A DNA stretch of 64,000 bases, taken from assembly GCA_031262085.1 (NCBI GenBank), contig JAISIN010000121.1, positions 1-64,000 of the forward strand, written 5' to 3'. This document shows positions 35,588 through 44,903 of this stretch, one piece after another (within the stretch, counting starts at the first letter, position 1; each line of letters begins with the position of its first letter). Source of the DNA: Prevotellaceae bacterium (lineage in GTDB: Bacteria; Bacteroidota; Bacteroidia; Bacteroidales; Bacteroidaceae). Under the pieces are notes generated by a model. It made no database searches, had not been told where the DNA came from, and saw only the letters and a program-made list of their open reading frames with translations. The translations under genes and the position numbers were made by a program.

Positions 35588-36928
35588 ATGAAAATAGTCA
35601 TTGCCGGTGCCGGCGCAGTAGGCACCCACTTAGCCAAATTATTGTCGCGCGAAAGGCAAGACATCATCTTGATGGACGACAACGAAGAGCGATTGAGTAC
35701 GCTCGGTAACAACTTCGACCTGATGACTGTTGCTGCCTCGCCCACCTCTATTAAAGGATTAGAGGGGGTACGAACCCGTGATGCCGACCTCTTCATCGCT
35801 GTCACCCCCGACGAAAGCCGAAACATGACGGCGTGTATGCTGGCACACAATATGGGCGCACAGAAAACCGTTGCACGCATCGACAACTACGAATATCTGC
35901 TGCCCAAGCACAAGGAGTTCTTCAAACAACTCGGCGTCGATTCGCTGATCTATCCGGAGATGCTGGCTGCCAAGGAGATCGTATCGTCGGTCAAAATGAG
36001 CTGGGTCAGACAATGGTGGGAATTTAGCGGAGGGGCGCTCATCCTGATCGGAGCTACGCTGCACAGTAACTCGGAGATACTCAATATCCCGCTGTTTCAG
36101 TTGGCTGATGCCGACAAGCCCTATCATGTGGTAGCCATCAAGCGCGGAGCCGAAACCATCATTCCGCGAGGCGACGACATGATACGGCTGAACGATATTG
36201 TCTACTTCACCACTACACGCAAGTATATTCCCTACATCCGCAAGATTGCCGGTAAGGAGAACGAAGCCGATGTGCGGAACGTGATGATTATGGGCGGCGG
36301 ACGTATTGCCATACGTACGGCACAATATGTGCCCGACTATATGCAAGTGAAGATTATCGAGGAGAACATGGCGCGATGCAACCGGCTGACCGAGCTGCTC
36401 GATGACCGGACGATGATTATCAACGGCGACGGACGCGACATGGACTTGCTGCTCGACGAAGGAATCAAGAACACCGAAGCCTTCGTTGCCCTGACCGGAA
36501 ACTCCGAAACCAACATTTTAGCGTGCCTGGCTGCCAAACGAATGGGCGTTAGCAAAACGGTGGCAGAGGTCGAAAATATCGACTATATAAGCATGGCAGA
36601 AAGCCTCGAAATAGGTACCGTTATCAACAAAAAGCTGATTGCTGCCGGACACATCTATCAGATGATGCTCGATGCCGACGTGAACAACGTGAAGTGCCTC
36701 ACCTTTGCCAATGCCGACGTAGCCGAATTTACCGTGAAAGCCGATGCGCGTATTGCTAAACACTTGGTGAAAGACCTCGGACTGCCTAAGGGCATCAACA
36801 TCGGAGGATTGGTACGCGCAGGAGAAGGCATCGTCGTGACAGGTAACACCCAGATAAAAGCAGGAGATCACGTGGTGGTGTTCTGCATGAGTTCTATGAT
36901 TAAAAAAATAGAGAAGTACTTTAATTAG
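35588..36928 (+). CDS. trkA: Trk potassium uptake regulatory subunit TrkA
   Basis: A peripheral membrane protein of 446 residues that gates the TrkH potassium channel by binding NAD(H) or nucleotides. Two RCK units are visible. The first Rossmann fold starts IVIAGAGAVGTHLAKLL (residues 3-19) with acidic residue Asp30. The second starts VMIMGGGRIAIRTAQ (about 233-247). Each is followed by a C-terminal ligand domain (about 140-225 and 370-446). The length matches full TrkA. It starts an operon with trkH, 5 bp downstream. Confidence 0.95.
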   Translation: MKIVIAGAGAVGTHLAKLLSRERQDIILMDDNEERLSTLGNNFDLMTVAASPTSIKGLEGVRTRDADLFIAVTPDESRNMTACMLAHNMGAQKTVARIDNYEYLLPKHKEFFKQLGVDSLIYPEMLAAKEIVSSVKMSWVRQWWEFSGGALILIGATLHSNSEILNIPLFQLADADKPYHVVAIKRGAETIIPRGDDMIRLNDIVYFTTTRKYIPYIRKIAGKENEADVRNVMIMGGGRIAIRTAQYVPDYMQVKIIEENMARCNRLTELLDDRTMIINGDGRDMDLLLDEGIKNTEAFVALTGNSETNILACLAAKRMGVSKTVAEVENIDYISMAESLEIGTVINKKLIAAGHIYQMMLDADVNNVKCLTFANADVAEFTVKADARIAKHLVKDLGLPKGINIGGLVRAGEGIVVTGNTQIKAGDHVVVFCMSSMIKKIEKYFN

Positions 36929-36933
36929 CCAAC

Positions 36934-38388
36934 GTGATTCACTTCAAAACCATCTTTCGCATCATCGGATTCTTGCTGCTATTGGAGACGGTGATGTTGC
37001 TTATCTGCACCGGCATCTCTATCTATTATGATGAGAGCGACCAACGGGCACTTTGGATTTCGTCGGCTATTACGCTGTGCGCCGGTGTCGCACTGCTTGT
37101 TGGGAACCGACGGACGGAACGTACCTTGACGCGACGCGACGGATACGTATTGGTGAGTTTCTCGTGGATTACATTTACCGTGTTCGGCATGTTGCCGTTC
37201 CTTCTCAGTGGATGCATTCCCAACCTTGCCAATGCTTTCTTTGAAACCATGTCGGGTTTGACTAGTACCGGCGCCAGTATCCTTAGCAACATTGAATCGC
37301 TTCCCCACGGCATTCTGTTCTGGCGTAGCATGACCAACTGGATAGGCGGACTGGGTATCATCATGTTCACCATTGCCGTGCTTCCTATCTTCGGTGTCAA
37401 CGGGCTGCAGGTCTTCGCTGCCGAAGCCAGCGGACCGATACACGACAAGGTGCATCCCCGCATCGGCATCACTGCCAAGTGGCTTTGGGTGGTTTACACC
37501 GGACTTACTGCCGTTCTTGTGGTGTTGCTCATGGCCGGAGGAATGAACTGGTTCGACAGTATCTGTCACGCCTTTGCCACTACCGGAACAGGTGGATTCT
37601 CTACCCGACAAGCCAGCATTGCCTACTATCACTCACCCTATATAGAATATGTTATTTCTCTATTTATGTTTATATCGGGCATAAACTTTACATTAATGTT
37701 ATTGCTCATCAACCGAAAATTCAAGAGGGCGATACACGATGCCGAGTTGCGGTGGTATTTCTGGTCGGTGGTGCTCTTTACGCTCGTGATAGCTGTCATC
37801 ATCTATAATACGGTGCCGGGTACCGATGCCGAAGGGGCGTTCCGCAAATCACTCTTCCAAGTAGCATCCCTGCACACCTCTACCGGCTTCATTACCGATG
37901 ACTACATGCAGTGGCCCTCTATGGCTTGGGGATTGCTCACGATCGTTATGCTTATGGGCGCTTGTGCCGGCAGCACCACCGGCGGGCTGAAGTGCATCCG
38001 TTTGATCATTTTAGGAAAGGTGGCACGCAATGAGTTCCGACGCATTCTGCACCCCAACGCCGTGTTGCCGATACGTATCAACAAGCAGGTTATCTCGCCG
38101 ACACTTCAATCGACGGTGTTGGCATTCAGCTTTATCTATACCATGGTGATTATTATCAGCGTGCTGATATTGGTCTCTATGGGGCTGAACTTCGAAGAGT
38201 CGATGGGATGTGCCATCTCGGCTGTGGGTAATATGGGACCGGGATTGGGCAAAACAGGACCTACTTACTCATGGGCGTCACTGCCCGAAGCAGCTAAATG
38301 GCTGCTCTCCTTCCTCATGCTGCTGGGGCGATTGGAACTCTTCACGGTGTTGCTGCTGTTGACGCCCGATTTCTGGAAGAAGAATTAG
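36934..38388 (+). CDS. trkH: Trk potassium uptake channel subunit TrkH
   Basis: The membrane channel subunit of the Trk system, 484 residues, with four repeats of membrane-pore-membrane structure. The selectivity loops are visible: TSTGAS (repeat 1), TTGTGGFST (repeat 2), HTSTGF (repeat 3) and NMGPGLG (repeat 4). The start codon is GTG at 36934, 5 bp after trkA, so the two are translated together. Full length; no internal damage. Confidence 0.94.
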   Translation: MIHFKTIFRIIGFLLLLETVMLLICTGISIYYDESDQRALWISSAITLCAGVALLVGNRRTERTLTRRDGYVLVSFSWITFTVFGMLPFLLSGCIPNLANAFFETMSGLTSTGASILSNIESLPHGILFWRSMTNWIGGLGIIMFTIAVLPIFGVNGLQVFAAEASGPIHDKVHPRIGITAKWLWVVYTGLTAVLVVLLMAGGMNWFDSICHAFATTGTGGFSTRQASIAYYHSPYIEYVISLFMFISGINFTLMLLLINRKFKRAIHDAELRWYFWSVVLFTLVIAVIIYNTVPGTDAEGAFRKSLFQVASLHTSTGFITDDYMQWPSMAWGLLTIVMLMGACAGSTTGGLKCIRLIILGKVARNEFRRILHPNAVLPIRINKQVISPTLQSTVLAFSFIYTMVIIISVLILVSMGLNFEESMGCAISAVGNMGPGLGKTGPTYSWASLPEAAKWLLSFLMLLGRLELFTVLLLLTPDFWKKN

Positions 38389-38474
38389 ATGAAGGGAATA
38401 GTCGTAGACTGTATTTCTTGCAATTCCAGACCTAATGATACGAGAAACAGGGCAAAGAGTTTATGTAACAACGA

Positions 38475-38606
38475 AATCTCCCTTTGATGTGAGGCAAAAC
38501 TCCCTTTCATCTGATGCAGATCTCCCTTTCATCTGATGTAGATCTCCCTTTGATCTGATGCAGATCTCCCTTTGATCTGATGAAGAACTCCCTTTGATAT
38601 TCAGAC
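38475..38606. repeat. Six-copy 22-bp tandem repeat downstream of trkH
   Basis: Six contiguous units of 22 bp start at 38475, 38497, 38519, 38541, 38563 and 38585. The central unit contains GATCTCCCTTTGATCTGATG. The four middle units differ at only a few positions; the first and last are degenerate. The array starts about 85 bp past the trkH stop and ends about 190 bp before the blaI promoter. The copies directly adjoin, so it is not a CRISPR. It is the longest of the short tandem arrays in the window. Confidence 0.9.
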
Positions 38607-38728
38607 AAAATTCTCTTCCTACGTAGATTACACTGATTTTGCATATATACACAACGGCATCAAACAACTTTATGCCTTGCAATGGTTGCTTGGCGAAGAG
38701 TAGTCATCCCTCCTCAAACGTCTATCAA

Positions 38729-38743
38729 TACGAGAATCTCGTA
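38729..38743. promoter_or_regulatory. Upstream BlaI-type operator candidate
   Basis: TACGAGAATCTCGTA is a perfect palindrome of the form TACGA-N5-TCGTA. The same form recurs 53 bp downstream, inside the promoter. BlaI/MecI repressors bind inverted repeats of comparable size, so this is probably an operator. Confidence 0.55.
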
Positions 38744-38770
38744 GAACTTTTGCTTTATTAACTATTTATT

Positions 38771-38802
38771 TTTGCATCGATTACGAAACACTCGTAGATT
38801 TG
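38771..38802 (+). promoter_or_regulatory. Complete promoter of the blaI-blaR1-like operon
   Basis: TTTG (38771-38774), 20 bp spacing, TAGATTTG (38795-38802). Both boxes fit the Bacteroides consensus. The predicted transcript start is near 38809, with a leader of about 26 nt. Confidence 0.7.
38782..38796. promoter_or_regulatory. Promoter-proximal BlaI-type operator candidate
   Basis: TACGAAACACTCGTA has the TACGA-N5-TCGTA form and lies between the two promoter boxes, touching the -7 box. A repressor here would block RNA polymerase. A further half site TCGTA is at 38808-38812. Confidence 0.6.
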
Positions 38803-38834
38803 CAGCATCGTAATAACCCTTTATTTCACTAACA

Positions 38835-39197
38835 ATGGAAAAGCTGACACTACAAGAAGAAGAAGCTATGATTTATATCTGGGAATCGGGTAACTGCTTT
38901 ATCAAAGATATCGTAGCCAAGTACCCCGTACCGGCACCACCCTATACTACCGTGGCATCTATCGTGAAGAATCTCGAACGAAAGCGCTATGTCACTGCCC
39001 GACGTGTGGGGAATACCTATCAATATGCGCCTGCCATTGCCGAGAGCGAATACAAACGAACTTTCATGAGTGGTTTTGTGCGCAACTATTTCGAGAACTC
39101 CTACAAGGAGATGGTCTCTTTCTTCGCCCGCGAACAGAAAATTTCTGCCGACGACCTGCAAGACATCATCGCCATGATAGAAGAAAGCCGAACGTAA
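38835..39197 (+). CDS. BlaI/MecI/CopY-family transcriptional repressor
   Basis: A winged-helix repressor of 120 residues. The DNA-binding domain is at about 1-75 (EEEAMIYIWESGNCFIKDIV, then PPYTTVASIVKNLERKRYV, with the conserved TTV at the recognition helix). The C-terminal helices (about 80-120) would mediate dimerisation and contain the cleavage region. In the family, repressor is removed after a signal from the BlaR1 partner. The partner gene lies 23 bp downstream. The palindromes in its own promoter suggest autoregulation. There is no beta-lactamase gene nearby, so an antibiotic role is not implied. Confidence 0.92.
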   Translation: MEKLTLQEEEAMIYIWESGNCFIKDIVAKYPVPAPPYTTVASIVKNLERKRYVTARRVGNTYQYAPAIAESEYKRTFMSGFVRNYFENSYKEMVSFFAREQKISADDLQDIIAMIEESRT

Positions 39198-39220
39198 GAA
39201 TCTCCTAACGTAACACCCTT

Positions 39221-40993
39221 ATGCTTGCCTACTTCATCAAAGTCAATATCGCGTTGGCATTGTTTTATGCCTTCTACCGACTATTCTGCTACCGCGATAC
39301 CTTTTTCGGCTGGCGACGCACGGCGCTGCTCTGCTTCTTTGCCGTTTCGGTTCTCTATCCGTTGCTGAATATTGAAACATGGATGGTAGAGCAGGAACCT
39401 ATGACAGCTATCATTACGCTCTATTCCACAGTCATATTGCCCGAGCTGACGGTCGGCACTACTGCCGACGGCAGTATTGATTGGAACAACGTGATACCTG
39501 CGGTACTCCTTATTATATATATAGGTGTGGCAGCTATGCTGCTGATGCGTATGCTGATGCAGCTCGTCAGTCTTGCCCGATTGACGCTTCACACCCCGGT
39601 CGCAAAGGTCGACGGCATCCGCGTACATCTGCTGAAACAACCGAGTGCACCATTTTCTTTCTTTCGATTGATATTTGTATGTCCCGAACAGCATACCGAT
39701 ACCGAACTGTATGAAATACTCACCCACGAACAAACCCACGTCACCCAATGGCACTCGGTCGATGTACTCATCGGCGAAATGGCATGTGTGTTGTGTTGGT
39801 TCAATCCGTTTGTCTGGCTCATGAAGCGCGAGATTCGCGTGAACCTTGAGTATCTGGCAGACAACCGCGTACTGGAAACAGGATGCGACTGCAAGGCTTA
39901 TCAGTATCATCTGTTGGGACTTGCCCACCCTAAGGCTGCAGCAACCATTTATAATAGTTTCAACGTTTTACCATTAAAAAAAAGAATTAGTATGATGAAT
40001 AAACAACGAACCCGAAACGTGGGACGCACCAAGTATTTGATGTTCATTCCACTCGCTGCCCTGCTGATGCTGGTCAGCAACATCGAAACGGTGGCGCGCT
40101 CCATACAGACAGCGGAGCAAAACGATGATCTCTCTCTTAGTCCGGACACCGTCTCACCGGTCGTAGTTATGGGCGTGGGAAAAAGCTCGGACAAGGTGTT
40201 CGAGATCGTCGAACAGATGCCCGAATTTCCCGACGGCGGCATGTCGGCGCTGATGACATTCCTTGTCAGAAACATCAAGTATCCCACCAATGCGGTGAAT
40301 AATAAGACGCAAGGTCGTGTCGTGGTCTCTTTCGTCGTCGAAAAGGACGGCTCTATTACCAGCGAAAAGGTGACCCGAAGCGTCGATCCCGAATTGGATG
40401 GCGAAGCGCTTCGTGTCATCCGTCTGATGCCCAAATGGAAGCCGGGCATGCAACGCGGCGAAAAGGTACGCGTGCAGTATACGGTGCCGGTGATGTTCCG
40501 CTTGGATGCGGATAAGAAATCGGTGCAACAGCCCCAAGTGGTCGGCGCCAAAGTACTCGACGACGACGGAAAGCCCTATATGGTAGGTGTTAAAGCCAAC
40601 AATAATCTTGAAGAGGTTGTGGTAGTAAGCTATGATGACGGGAAACTTGCCGAGAAAATTTATACCGTAGTAGACAAGATGCCCGAATTTCCCGATGGCG
40701 GTATGCAGGGATTGATGCGATATCTTTCGATGAACATCAGATACCCGATTAACGCGATGAAGCAGAAGGTTGAAGGCAGAGTGATCGTACAGTTTGTGGT
40801 CGACAAAGACGGAAGCATCTCCGAACCATTTGTGGCCAAAGGCGTTGATGCCGACTTGAATAACGAAGCGCTGCGGGTAGTAAAGGCTATGCCCAACTGG
40901 ATACCCGGCACCATGAAGGGCGAGCCGGTACGTGTAAAGTATACGATGCCCGTATCCTTTAAATTATCGAAGCCTGCTAAATCTCAGAAGTAG
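39221..40993 (+). CDS. BlaR1-like M56 metallopeptidase fused to two TonB C-terminal domains
   Basis: An inner-membrane protein of 590 residues. The M56 peptidase part (1-290) has membrane helices at about 4-22, 34-51, 91-113 and 271-287, and the zinc motif HEQTH (169-173), with Glu210 in the NLEYLADN segment as a likely third ligand. Beyond the last helix, in the periplasm, are two TonB_C-type domains (about 330-428 and 482-582), both with the block MPEFPDGG. Each is preceded by a short Val-rich segment (SPVVVMGVG at 312, EEVVVVSYDDG at 464) that resembles a TonB box. The BlaR1-TonB layout is frequent in Bacteroidetes. The operon with a BlaI-type repressor suggests envelope sensing, but the signal is unknown. 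Confidence 0.88.
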   Translation: MLAYFIKVNIALALFYAFYRLFCYRDTFFGWRRTALLCFFAVSVLYPLLNIETWMVEQEPMTAIITLYSTVILPELTVGTTADGSIDWNNVIPAVLLIIYIGVAAMLLMRMLMQLVSLARLTLHTPVAKVDGIRVHLLKQPSAPFSFFRLIFVCPEQHTDTELYEILTHEQTHVTQWHSVDVLIGEMACVLCWFNPFVWLMKREIRVNLEYLADNRVLETGCDCKAYQYHLLGLAHPKAAATIYNSFNVLPLKKRISMMNKQRTRNVGRTKYLMFIPLAALLMLVSNIETVARSIQTAEQNDDLSLSPDTVSPVVVMGVGKSSDKVFEIVEQMPEFPDGGMSALMTFLVRNIKYPTNAVNNKTQGRVVVSFVVEKDGSITSEKVTRSVDPELDGEALRVIRLMPKWKPGMQRGEKVRVQYTVPVMFRLDADKKSVQQPQVVGAKVLDDDGKPYMVGVKANNNLEEVVVVSYDDGKLAEKIYTVVDKMPEFPDGGMQGLMRYLSMNIRYPINAMKQKVEGRVIVQFVVDKDGSISEPFVAKGVDADLNNEALRVVKAMPNWIPGTMKGEPVRVKYTMPVSFKLSKPAKSQK

Positions 40994-41009
40994 CGGGATG
41001 TCGTTCTTC

Positions 41010-42107
41010 TTAATGAACCCTGACAATCTTTGTTGGCGCCTGCTCGGCATTGCGCCGTTCTACCTGCTGTACCATGTTGCGGGCTAACTGTCGGAACGCC
41101 CATCCGGTGATGCTATCCTCGTTGAGCGCTACGGGCGTGCCGTTGTCGCCACTCTCACAGATGCTTTGCACCAAGGGTATCTCTCCCAATAGGGGCACTT
41201 GCATCTCTTCCGCCAGCCGCTTGGCGCCTTCGCGTCCGAAGATGTAGTAGCGGTTGTCGGGCAACTCGGCGGGTGTAAACCACGCCATATTCTCCACCAG
41301 TCCCAGTATGGGCACATTCACCTTATCGTTGGTAAACATGTTGATACCTTTGCGGGCATCCGCTAAGGCTACGGCTTGTGGTGTGCTCACCACCACCACG
41401 CCTGTGAGCGCCAAGGTTTGCACGATGGTCAGGTGAATGTCGCTCGTGCCGGGAGGCAGGTCGATGAGGAAATAGTCCAGCTCGCCCCAGTTGGCATCGC
41501 CGATGAGTTGCTTGAGCGCGTTGCTCGCCATGCCGCCGCGCCACAGGGTGGCTTGGTCGGGGTCGACGAAGAAGCCGATGGAGAGCAGCTTCACACCATA
41601 GCGCTCGATGGGGACGATGAGGTCGCGTCCGCCTATCTCTTCGGAGTAGGGGCGGGCATCTTCCACCTGAAACATCTTGGGCATGGAGGGTCCGAAGATG
41701 TCGGCATCAAGCAACCCTACGCGGTAGCCCAAGCGGGCGAGCGACACGGCGAGGTTGGCTGCCACGGTCGATTTGCCCACGCCACCCTTACCCGACGATA
41801 TGCCGATGATGTTTGCCACCTGCGGCAGTAGTTTGCCTGTCTCCGGGCGTGGAGCTTGTCGGCTTTCGGGGGTGATCAATACTTCGACCTCTTTGGATAT
41901 TCGGGTGTGGATGGTGGCTTCTGCCGACTTGATGACCGACTTCATAAACGGGTCGGTGGGTTTGTCGAAGATGATGGAAAAGCTCACCTTCATGCCGTCG
42001 ATGCGGATGTTGTCGGCAATCATACCGGCTTCGACGAGGTTCTTACCGCTACCCGGATAGCGTACGGTAGCGAGTGAATCGAGTATAAGTTGGGGATAGA
42101 GAGACAT
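41010..42107 (-). CDS. mrp: Mrp/ApbC-type P-loop ATPase, iron-sulfur carrier
   Basis: A cytosolic ATPase of 365 residues of the Mrp/NBP35 group, which moves iron-sulfur clusters to target enzymes. An N-terminal MIP18-like domain (about 5-80) is followed by the deviant Walker A GKGGVGKS (106-113), then [14 protein letters not shown] and DLPPGTSD. Most Mrp proteins have a CxxC pair after ENM; here the segment reads [20 protein letters not shown] with no cysteines. As I recall this is usual in Bacteroidetes homologues, yet it questions the cluster-binding role. It is upstream of nothing on its strand (convergent with the BlaR1 gene). Confidence 0.9.
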   Translation of the reverse strand: MSLYPQLILDSLATVRYPGSGKNLVEAGMIADNIRIDGMKVSFSIIFDKPTDPFMKSVIKSAEATIHTRISKEVEVLITPESRQAPRPETGKLLPQVANIIGISSGKGGVGKSTVAANLAVSLARLGYRVGLLDADIFGPSMPKMFQVEDARPYSEEIGGRDLIVPIERYGVKLLSIGFFVDPDQATLWRGGMASNALKQLIGDANWGELDYFLIDLPPGTSDIHLTIVQTLALTGVVVVSTPQAVALADARKGINMFTNDKVNVPILGLVENMAWFTPAELPDNRYYIFGREGAKRLAEEMQVPLLGEIPLVQSICESGDNGTPVALNEDSITGWAFRQLARNMVQQVERRNAEQAPTKIVRVH

Positions 42108-42159
42108 TTGAAATAATTAAAAATGAAAGATTAAAAATTAAAAGGCGCGGTTACGGCTG

Positions 42160-42918
42160 CTATTTGCTTGTTGATAGCTCGCTGCGCTTGTTGCGTCCGT
42201 AGCTGCGATAGTCGTCGAGTTCAATCTCTACATCGGGTTCGTGCAGCGCTACGTTGGGCGGCAGGCGGAAGCGGATGTACTTGATGTTCAGTCCGCGTGC
42301 CAGCCATTGCTGCTCGTAGTAAGTACGGATGCTAAGAATCTCGTCGGCTTTGCCGGAGTGGTAGAGATCTTCAGTCATCACCTCGGCAGGGAGATGGTTG
42401 GCTTCGAGCATACAGCGGGTATATTCGTACATAAAGCGGCTGTCGGTTTTGAGGTGAATCATGCCGTCGGGCTTTAGAAAGCGGCGGTAGCGCTCCATGA
42501 ATCCGGTCGAGGTGAGGCGTTTGGTAGGCTTCTTCATCTGCGGGTCGGAAAAGGTGAGCCAGATTTCGCTTACCTCATCGGGTGCAAAGAAGCGGTCGAT
42601 GATTTCGATGTTGGTGCGTAGAAAGGCAACATTCTTCATACCGTCGTTCAACGATTCGGTCGCTCCCGACCACATCCGCGCGCCTTTGATATCGACGCCA
42701 ATGAAGTTCTTTTCGGGAAACAGGCGTCCTAACCCCACGGTATATTCGCCTCGTCCGCAACCCAACTCCAAGACGATGGGGTGGTCGTTTCCGAAGAATG
42801 ACACACCCCATTGACCTTTTCCTTTGAAGGGCACCTCTTCGGCTACCGAGAACGGGTACTCGAAGACGTGCGGATAGCTTGCCATGTCGGCAAATTTTGC
42901 CAGTTTGCCTTTACTCAT
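42160..42918 (-). CDS. trmB: tRNA (guanine-N7-)-methyltransferase TrmB
   Basis: A SAM-dependent enzyme of 252 residues that methylates G46 of tRNA. The SAM motif is [17 protein letters not shown] (49-65), followed by [12 protein letters not shown]. Further blocks, [15 protein letters not shown] and HLKTDS, are the TrmB signature. The N-terminus overlaps the 3' end of the DUF975 gene by 8 bp, so the two form one transcription unit, with mrp 52 bp downstream. Confidence 0.93.
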   Translation of the reverse strand: MSKGKLAKFADMASYPHVFEYPFSVAEEVPFKGKGQWGVSFFGNDHPIVLELGCGRGEYTVGLGRLFPEKNFIGVDIKGARMWSGATESLNDGMKNVAFLRTNIEIIDRFFAPDEVSEIWLTFSDPQMKKPTKRLTSTGFMERYRRFLKPDGMIHLKTDSRFMYEYTRCMLEANHLPAEVMTEDLYHSGKADEILSIRTYYEQQWLARGLNIKYIRFRLPPNVALHEPDVEIELDDYRSYGRNKRSELSTSK

Positions 42919-43591
42919 CGGCAGGTGTTACTATCTCGGTAGCCATCTCCTCTTTCAAGTTTTCATAGAAGGCGGCTTCCGTAACATATTCATAAGGATA
43001 CAAGAAGAAGAATCCTATACCCAATGTCAAGATGCAGAGTAATGCCCATCCAATGAAACTCAAATGCAGTAGAAAGAGTTTCCATTTGTGCCATTTCATC
43101 ATGCGCATACTTTCTTCAATGGCGGCATTGTAAGACAGATCCGGACGGTCTTTTAGAATGTAGTTGGTCATAGAGTAAGAAAGATACTTTATGATTCCCG
43201 GAATAATAAACAGCAACGACCACAAGAAAATGTATACGTCTCGCAGTAAGTTCGTTAAGAAAATGCGTTCGTAATCTTTAAACCCACTAAACAGAACACC
43301 GACTTCTGCCTTTCCACCACGCTTGATCTGAAGCATGGCTACTTGAAAGCCATAATAGACAGGGATAAGTATTAGCCATCCAATTATGGAAAAGAATGTC
43401 AACCAAAGAGGGTTGTATTCTATTTGCACATAGGGATATATTTCAATCCTTACCACAGTTGATTGGTAACCTTGACCACAAGAGATAGCCCATGCAATAA
43501 GGGCTATGATTAGTGTTATCAGTGCACTCTTCAGCCACTTGCCTTCCAAGGCATAGATGGCTTCGTTTTTTAGTTCGGATATTCGTTTCAT
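42911..43591 (-). CDS. DUF975-family integral membrane protein
   Basis: A membrane protein of 226 residues with about five hydrophobic helices (near 19-37, 63-84, 113-134, 168-195 and a short re-entrant segment). The sequence [31 protein letters not shown] is the DUF975 hallmark. The function of the family is unknown. It lies in an operon with ilvE (6 bp upstream) and trmB (overlapping). Confidence 0.85.
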   Translation of the reverse strand: MKRISELKNEAIYALEGKWLKSALITLIIALIAWAISCGQGYQSTVVRIEIYPYVQIEYNPLWLTFFSIIGWLILIPVYYGFQVAMLQIKRGGKAEVGVLFSGFKDYERIFLTNLLRDVYIFLWSLLFIIPGIIKYLSYSMTNYILKDRPDLSYNAAIEESMRMMKWHKWKLFLLHLSFIGWALLCILTLGIGFFFLYPYEYVTEAAFYENLKEEMATEIVTPADE

Positions 43592-43597
43592 AAAAGA

Positions 43598-44617
43598 TTA
43601 TTCGACTATTGTTATCCAGCCGTGCGTATCGGGTTCGTCGCCGTACTGTATAGCTCTCAGTTTGTTGTAGAGCTTGAGGCACATCGGTCCCGGTTTGCCG
43701 TCTTTGGCAATGAGGTAAGAGTGTCCGTTTTCGGGGTCGTCGATGCGTTCGATAGGACTGATGACAGCAGCTGTTCCGCAGGCGCCTGCCTCTTCGAAGG
43801 TGTTCAGCTCCTCTTCAGGGATGGGTCGTCGTTCTACCTTCATGCCCAAGTCTTCTGCCAGTTGCATCAGACTCTTGTTGGTGATCGATGGGAGTATGGA
43901 AGTCGAGAGCGGTGTGATATAGGTGTTATTCTTGATGCCGAAAAAGTTGGCTGCGCCACATTCGTCGATAAACTTTTTCTCTTTGGCGTCGAGATAAAAC
44001 TCGGCAGAGTATCCGCCCGCATGTGCTTCCTGGCTGGCACGCAGACTGGCGGCATAGTTTCCGCCTACTTTAAATGTGCCGGTTCCGAGTGGGGCTGCAC
44101 GGTCGTACTTGCGTGTGATTACATACGGAGTAGCAGCAAATCCACCTTTGAAGTACGGACCTACGGGAGTGACAAATATCAGGAAGAGATATTCGTCGGC
44201 AGGTTTGACACCTACCTGTGCGCCGGTACCGATGAGTAACGGGCGGATGTAAAGCGATGCGCCGCTTTCGTAAGGGGGTACAAAGTGCTCGTTCAGCGTC
44301 ACGGCTTTCAACACCGCTTCGCGGAAGCGTTCGGTAGAGAGTTCGGGCATCATAATGCCGCGACAGGTCGATTGCAGGCGGGCGGCGTTTTCTTCGAGAC
44401 GGAAGATGCGTATCTGTCCGTCTTTACCGCGGAAAGCTTTCAAGCCTTCGAAAGCCTCTTGCCCGTAATGCAAGCTGGTGGCTGCGATATGTAGGGGGAT
44501 GGTTTCTTCGCTGCTGATCTCCAGTTCGCCCCATGCGTGGTTGCGGTAGTATATCCGCACGTTGTAATCTGTCTTCATATATCCGAATGACAGGTTAGAC
44601 CAATCAATATCTTTCAT
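43598..44617 (-). CDS. ilvE: Branched-chain amino acid aminotransferase
   Basis: A PLP-dependent class IV aminotransferase of 339 residues (BCAT type II) that interconverts Leu, Ile and Val with their 2-keto acids. Lys183 in TFKVGGNYAAS is the PLP-binding lysine. Other family blocks are LHYGQEAFEGLKAFRGKDG, LYIRPLLIGTG and EAGACGTAAVISPI. Length and ends are normal. It is the first gene of the ilvE-DUF975-trmB unit and has its own promoter box. Confidence 0.95.
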   Translation of the reverse strand: MKDIDWSNLSFGYMKTDYNVRIYYRNHAWGELEISSEETIPLHIAATSLHYGQEAFEGLKAFRGKDGQIRIFRLEENAARLQSTCRGIMMPELSTERFREAVLKAVTLNEHFVPPYESGASLYIRPLLIGTGAQVGVKPADEYLFLIFVTPVGPYFKGGFAATPYVITRKYDRAAPLGTGTFKVGGNYAASLRASQEAHAGGYSAEFYLDAKEKKFIDECGAANFFGIKNNTYITPLSTSILPSITNKSLMQLAEDLGMKVERRPIPEEELNTFEEAGACGTAAVISPIERIDDPENGHSYLIAKDGKPGPMCLKLYNKLRAIQYGDEPDTHGWITIVE

Positions 44618-44665
44618 ACTATGACTTATTTATATTATAAGTTATTAAAGTGTGTTTAACGACGA

Positions 44666-44673
44666 CAAAAGTA
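44666..44673 (-). promoter_or_regulatory. -7 box of the ilvE promoter
   Basis: TACTTTTG on the minus strand, 48 bp upstream of the ilvE start codon, fits TAnnTTTG. It lies just past the end of xseB, so ilvE can be transcribed separately. Confidence 0.5.
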
Positions 44674-44680
44674 ACGATTA

Positions 44681-44887
44681 TTATTCAGTATTCTGTTTAT
44701 CTGCCAACATTTTCTCTATTTGGCTGTCGGCTTTGGTGAGTTTGTCGTTGCAGAAGCTTATCAGTTGGTTGGCTTCTTCGAGGGCTTGCGACAGGGCATC
44801 GATTTCCAGTTCGTTGCTGTCTATCTGTTTGACAATCTTCTCTAAGCGGATCAGCGCTTGAGAGTAAGTCATTGGGGGAGTATCCAT
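44681..44887 (-). CDS. xseB: Exodeoxyribonuclease VII small subunit
   Basis: A 68-residue subunit from the Met at 44887 (MDTPPMTYSQALIRLEKIV). The family pattern of two helices is clear: ALIRLEKIVKQIDSNELEID and LSQALEEANQLISFCNDKL. With the large subunit XseA it degrades single-stranded DNA. xseA is not in this window. A Met ten codons upstream would overlap the preceding gene by 14 bp and adds only polar residues, so I prefer the shorter start. Confidence 0.85.
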   Translation of the reverse strand: MDTPPMTYSQALIRLEKIVKQIDSNELEIDALSQALEEANQLISFCNDKLTKADSQIEKMLADKQNTE

Positions 44888-44903
44888 TGTCGATGGGAGG
44901 GTG

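Larger units (their letters stand above)
38389..38834. other. Intergenic region between trkH and the blaI-like gene
   Basis: This 446-bp gap contains the 22-bp repeat array, two matched palindromes and the blaI promoter. Between 38610 and 38725 nothing can be assigned. Confidence 0.6.

Noticed and set aside
38475-38606. Possible CRISPR array from the regular 22-bp spacing
   Set aside because: The repeats adjoin each other without unique spacers, and no cas gene is present. It is a simple tandem repeat.
38835-40993. BlaI-BlaR1 pair as a beta-lactam resistance module
   Set aside because: No beta-lactamase or PBP2a gene is nearby, and the sensor is a TonB-domain fusion rather than a penicillin-binding domain, so a resistance role is not supported.
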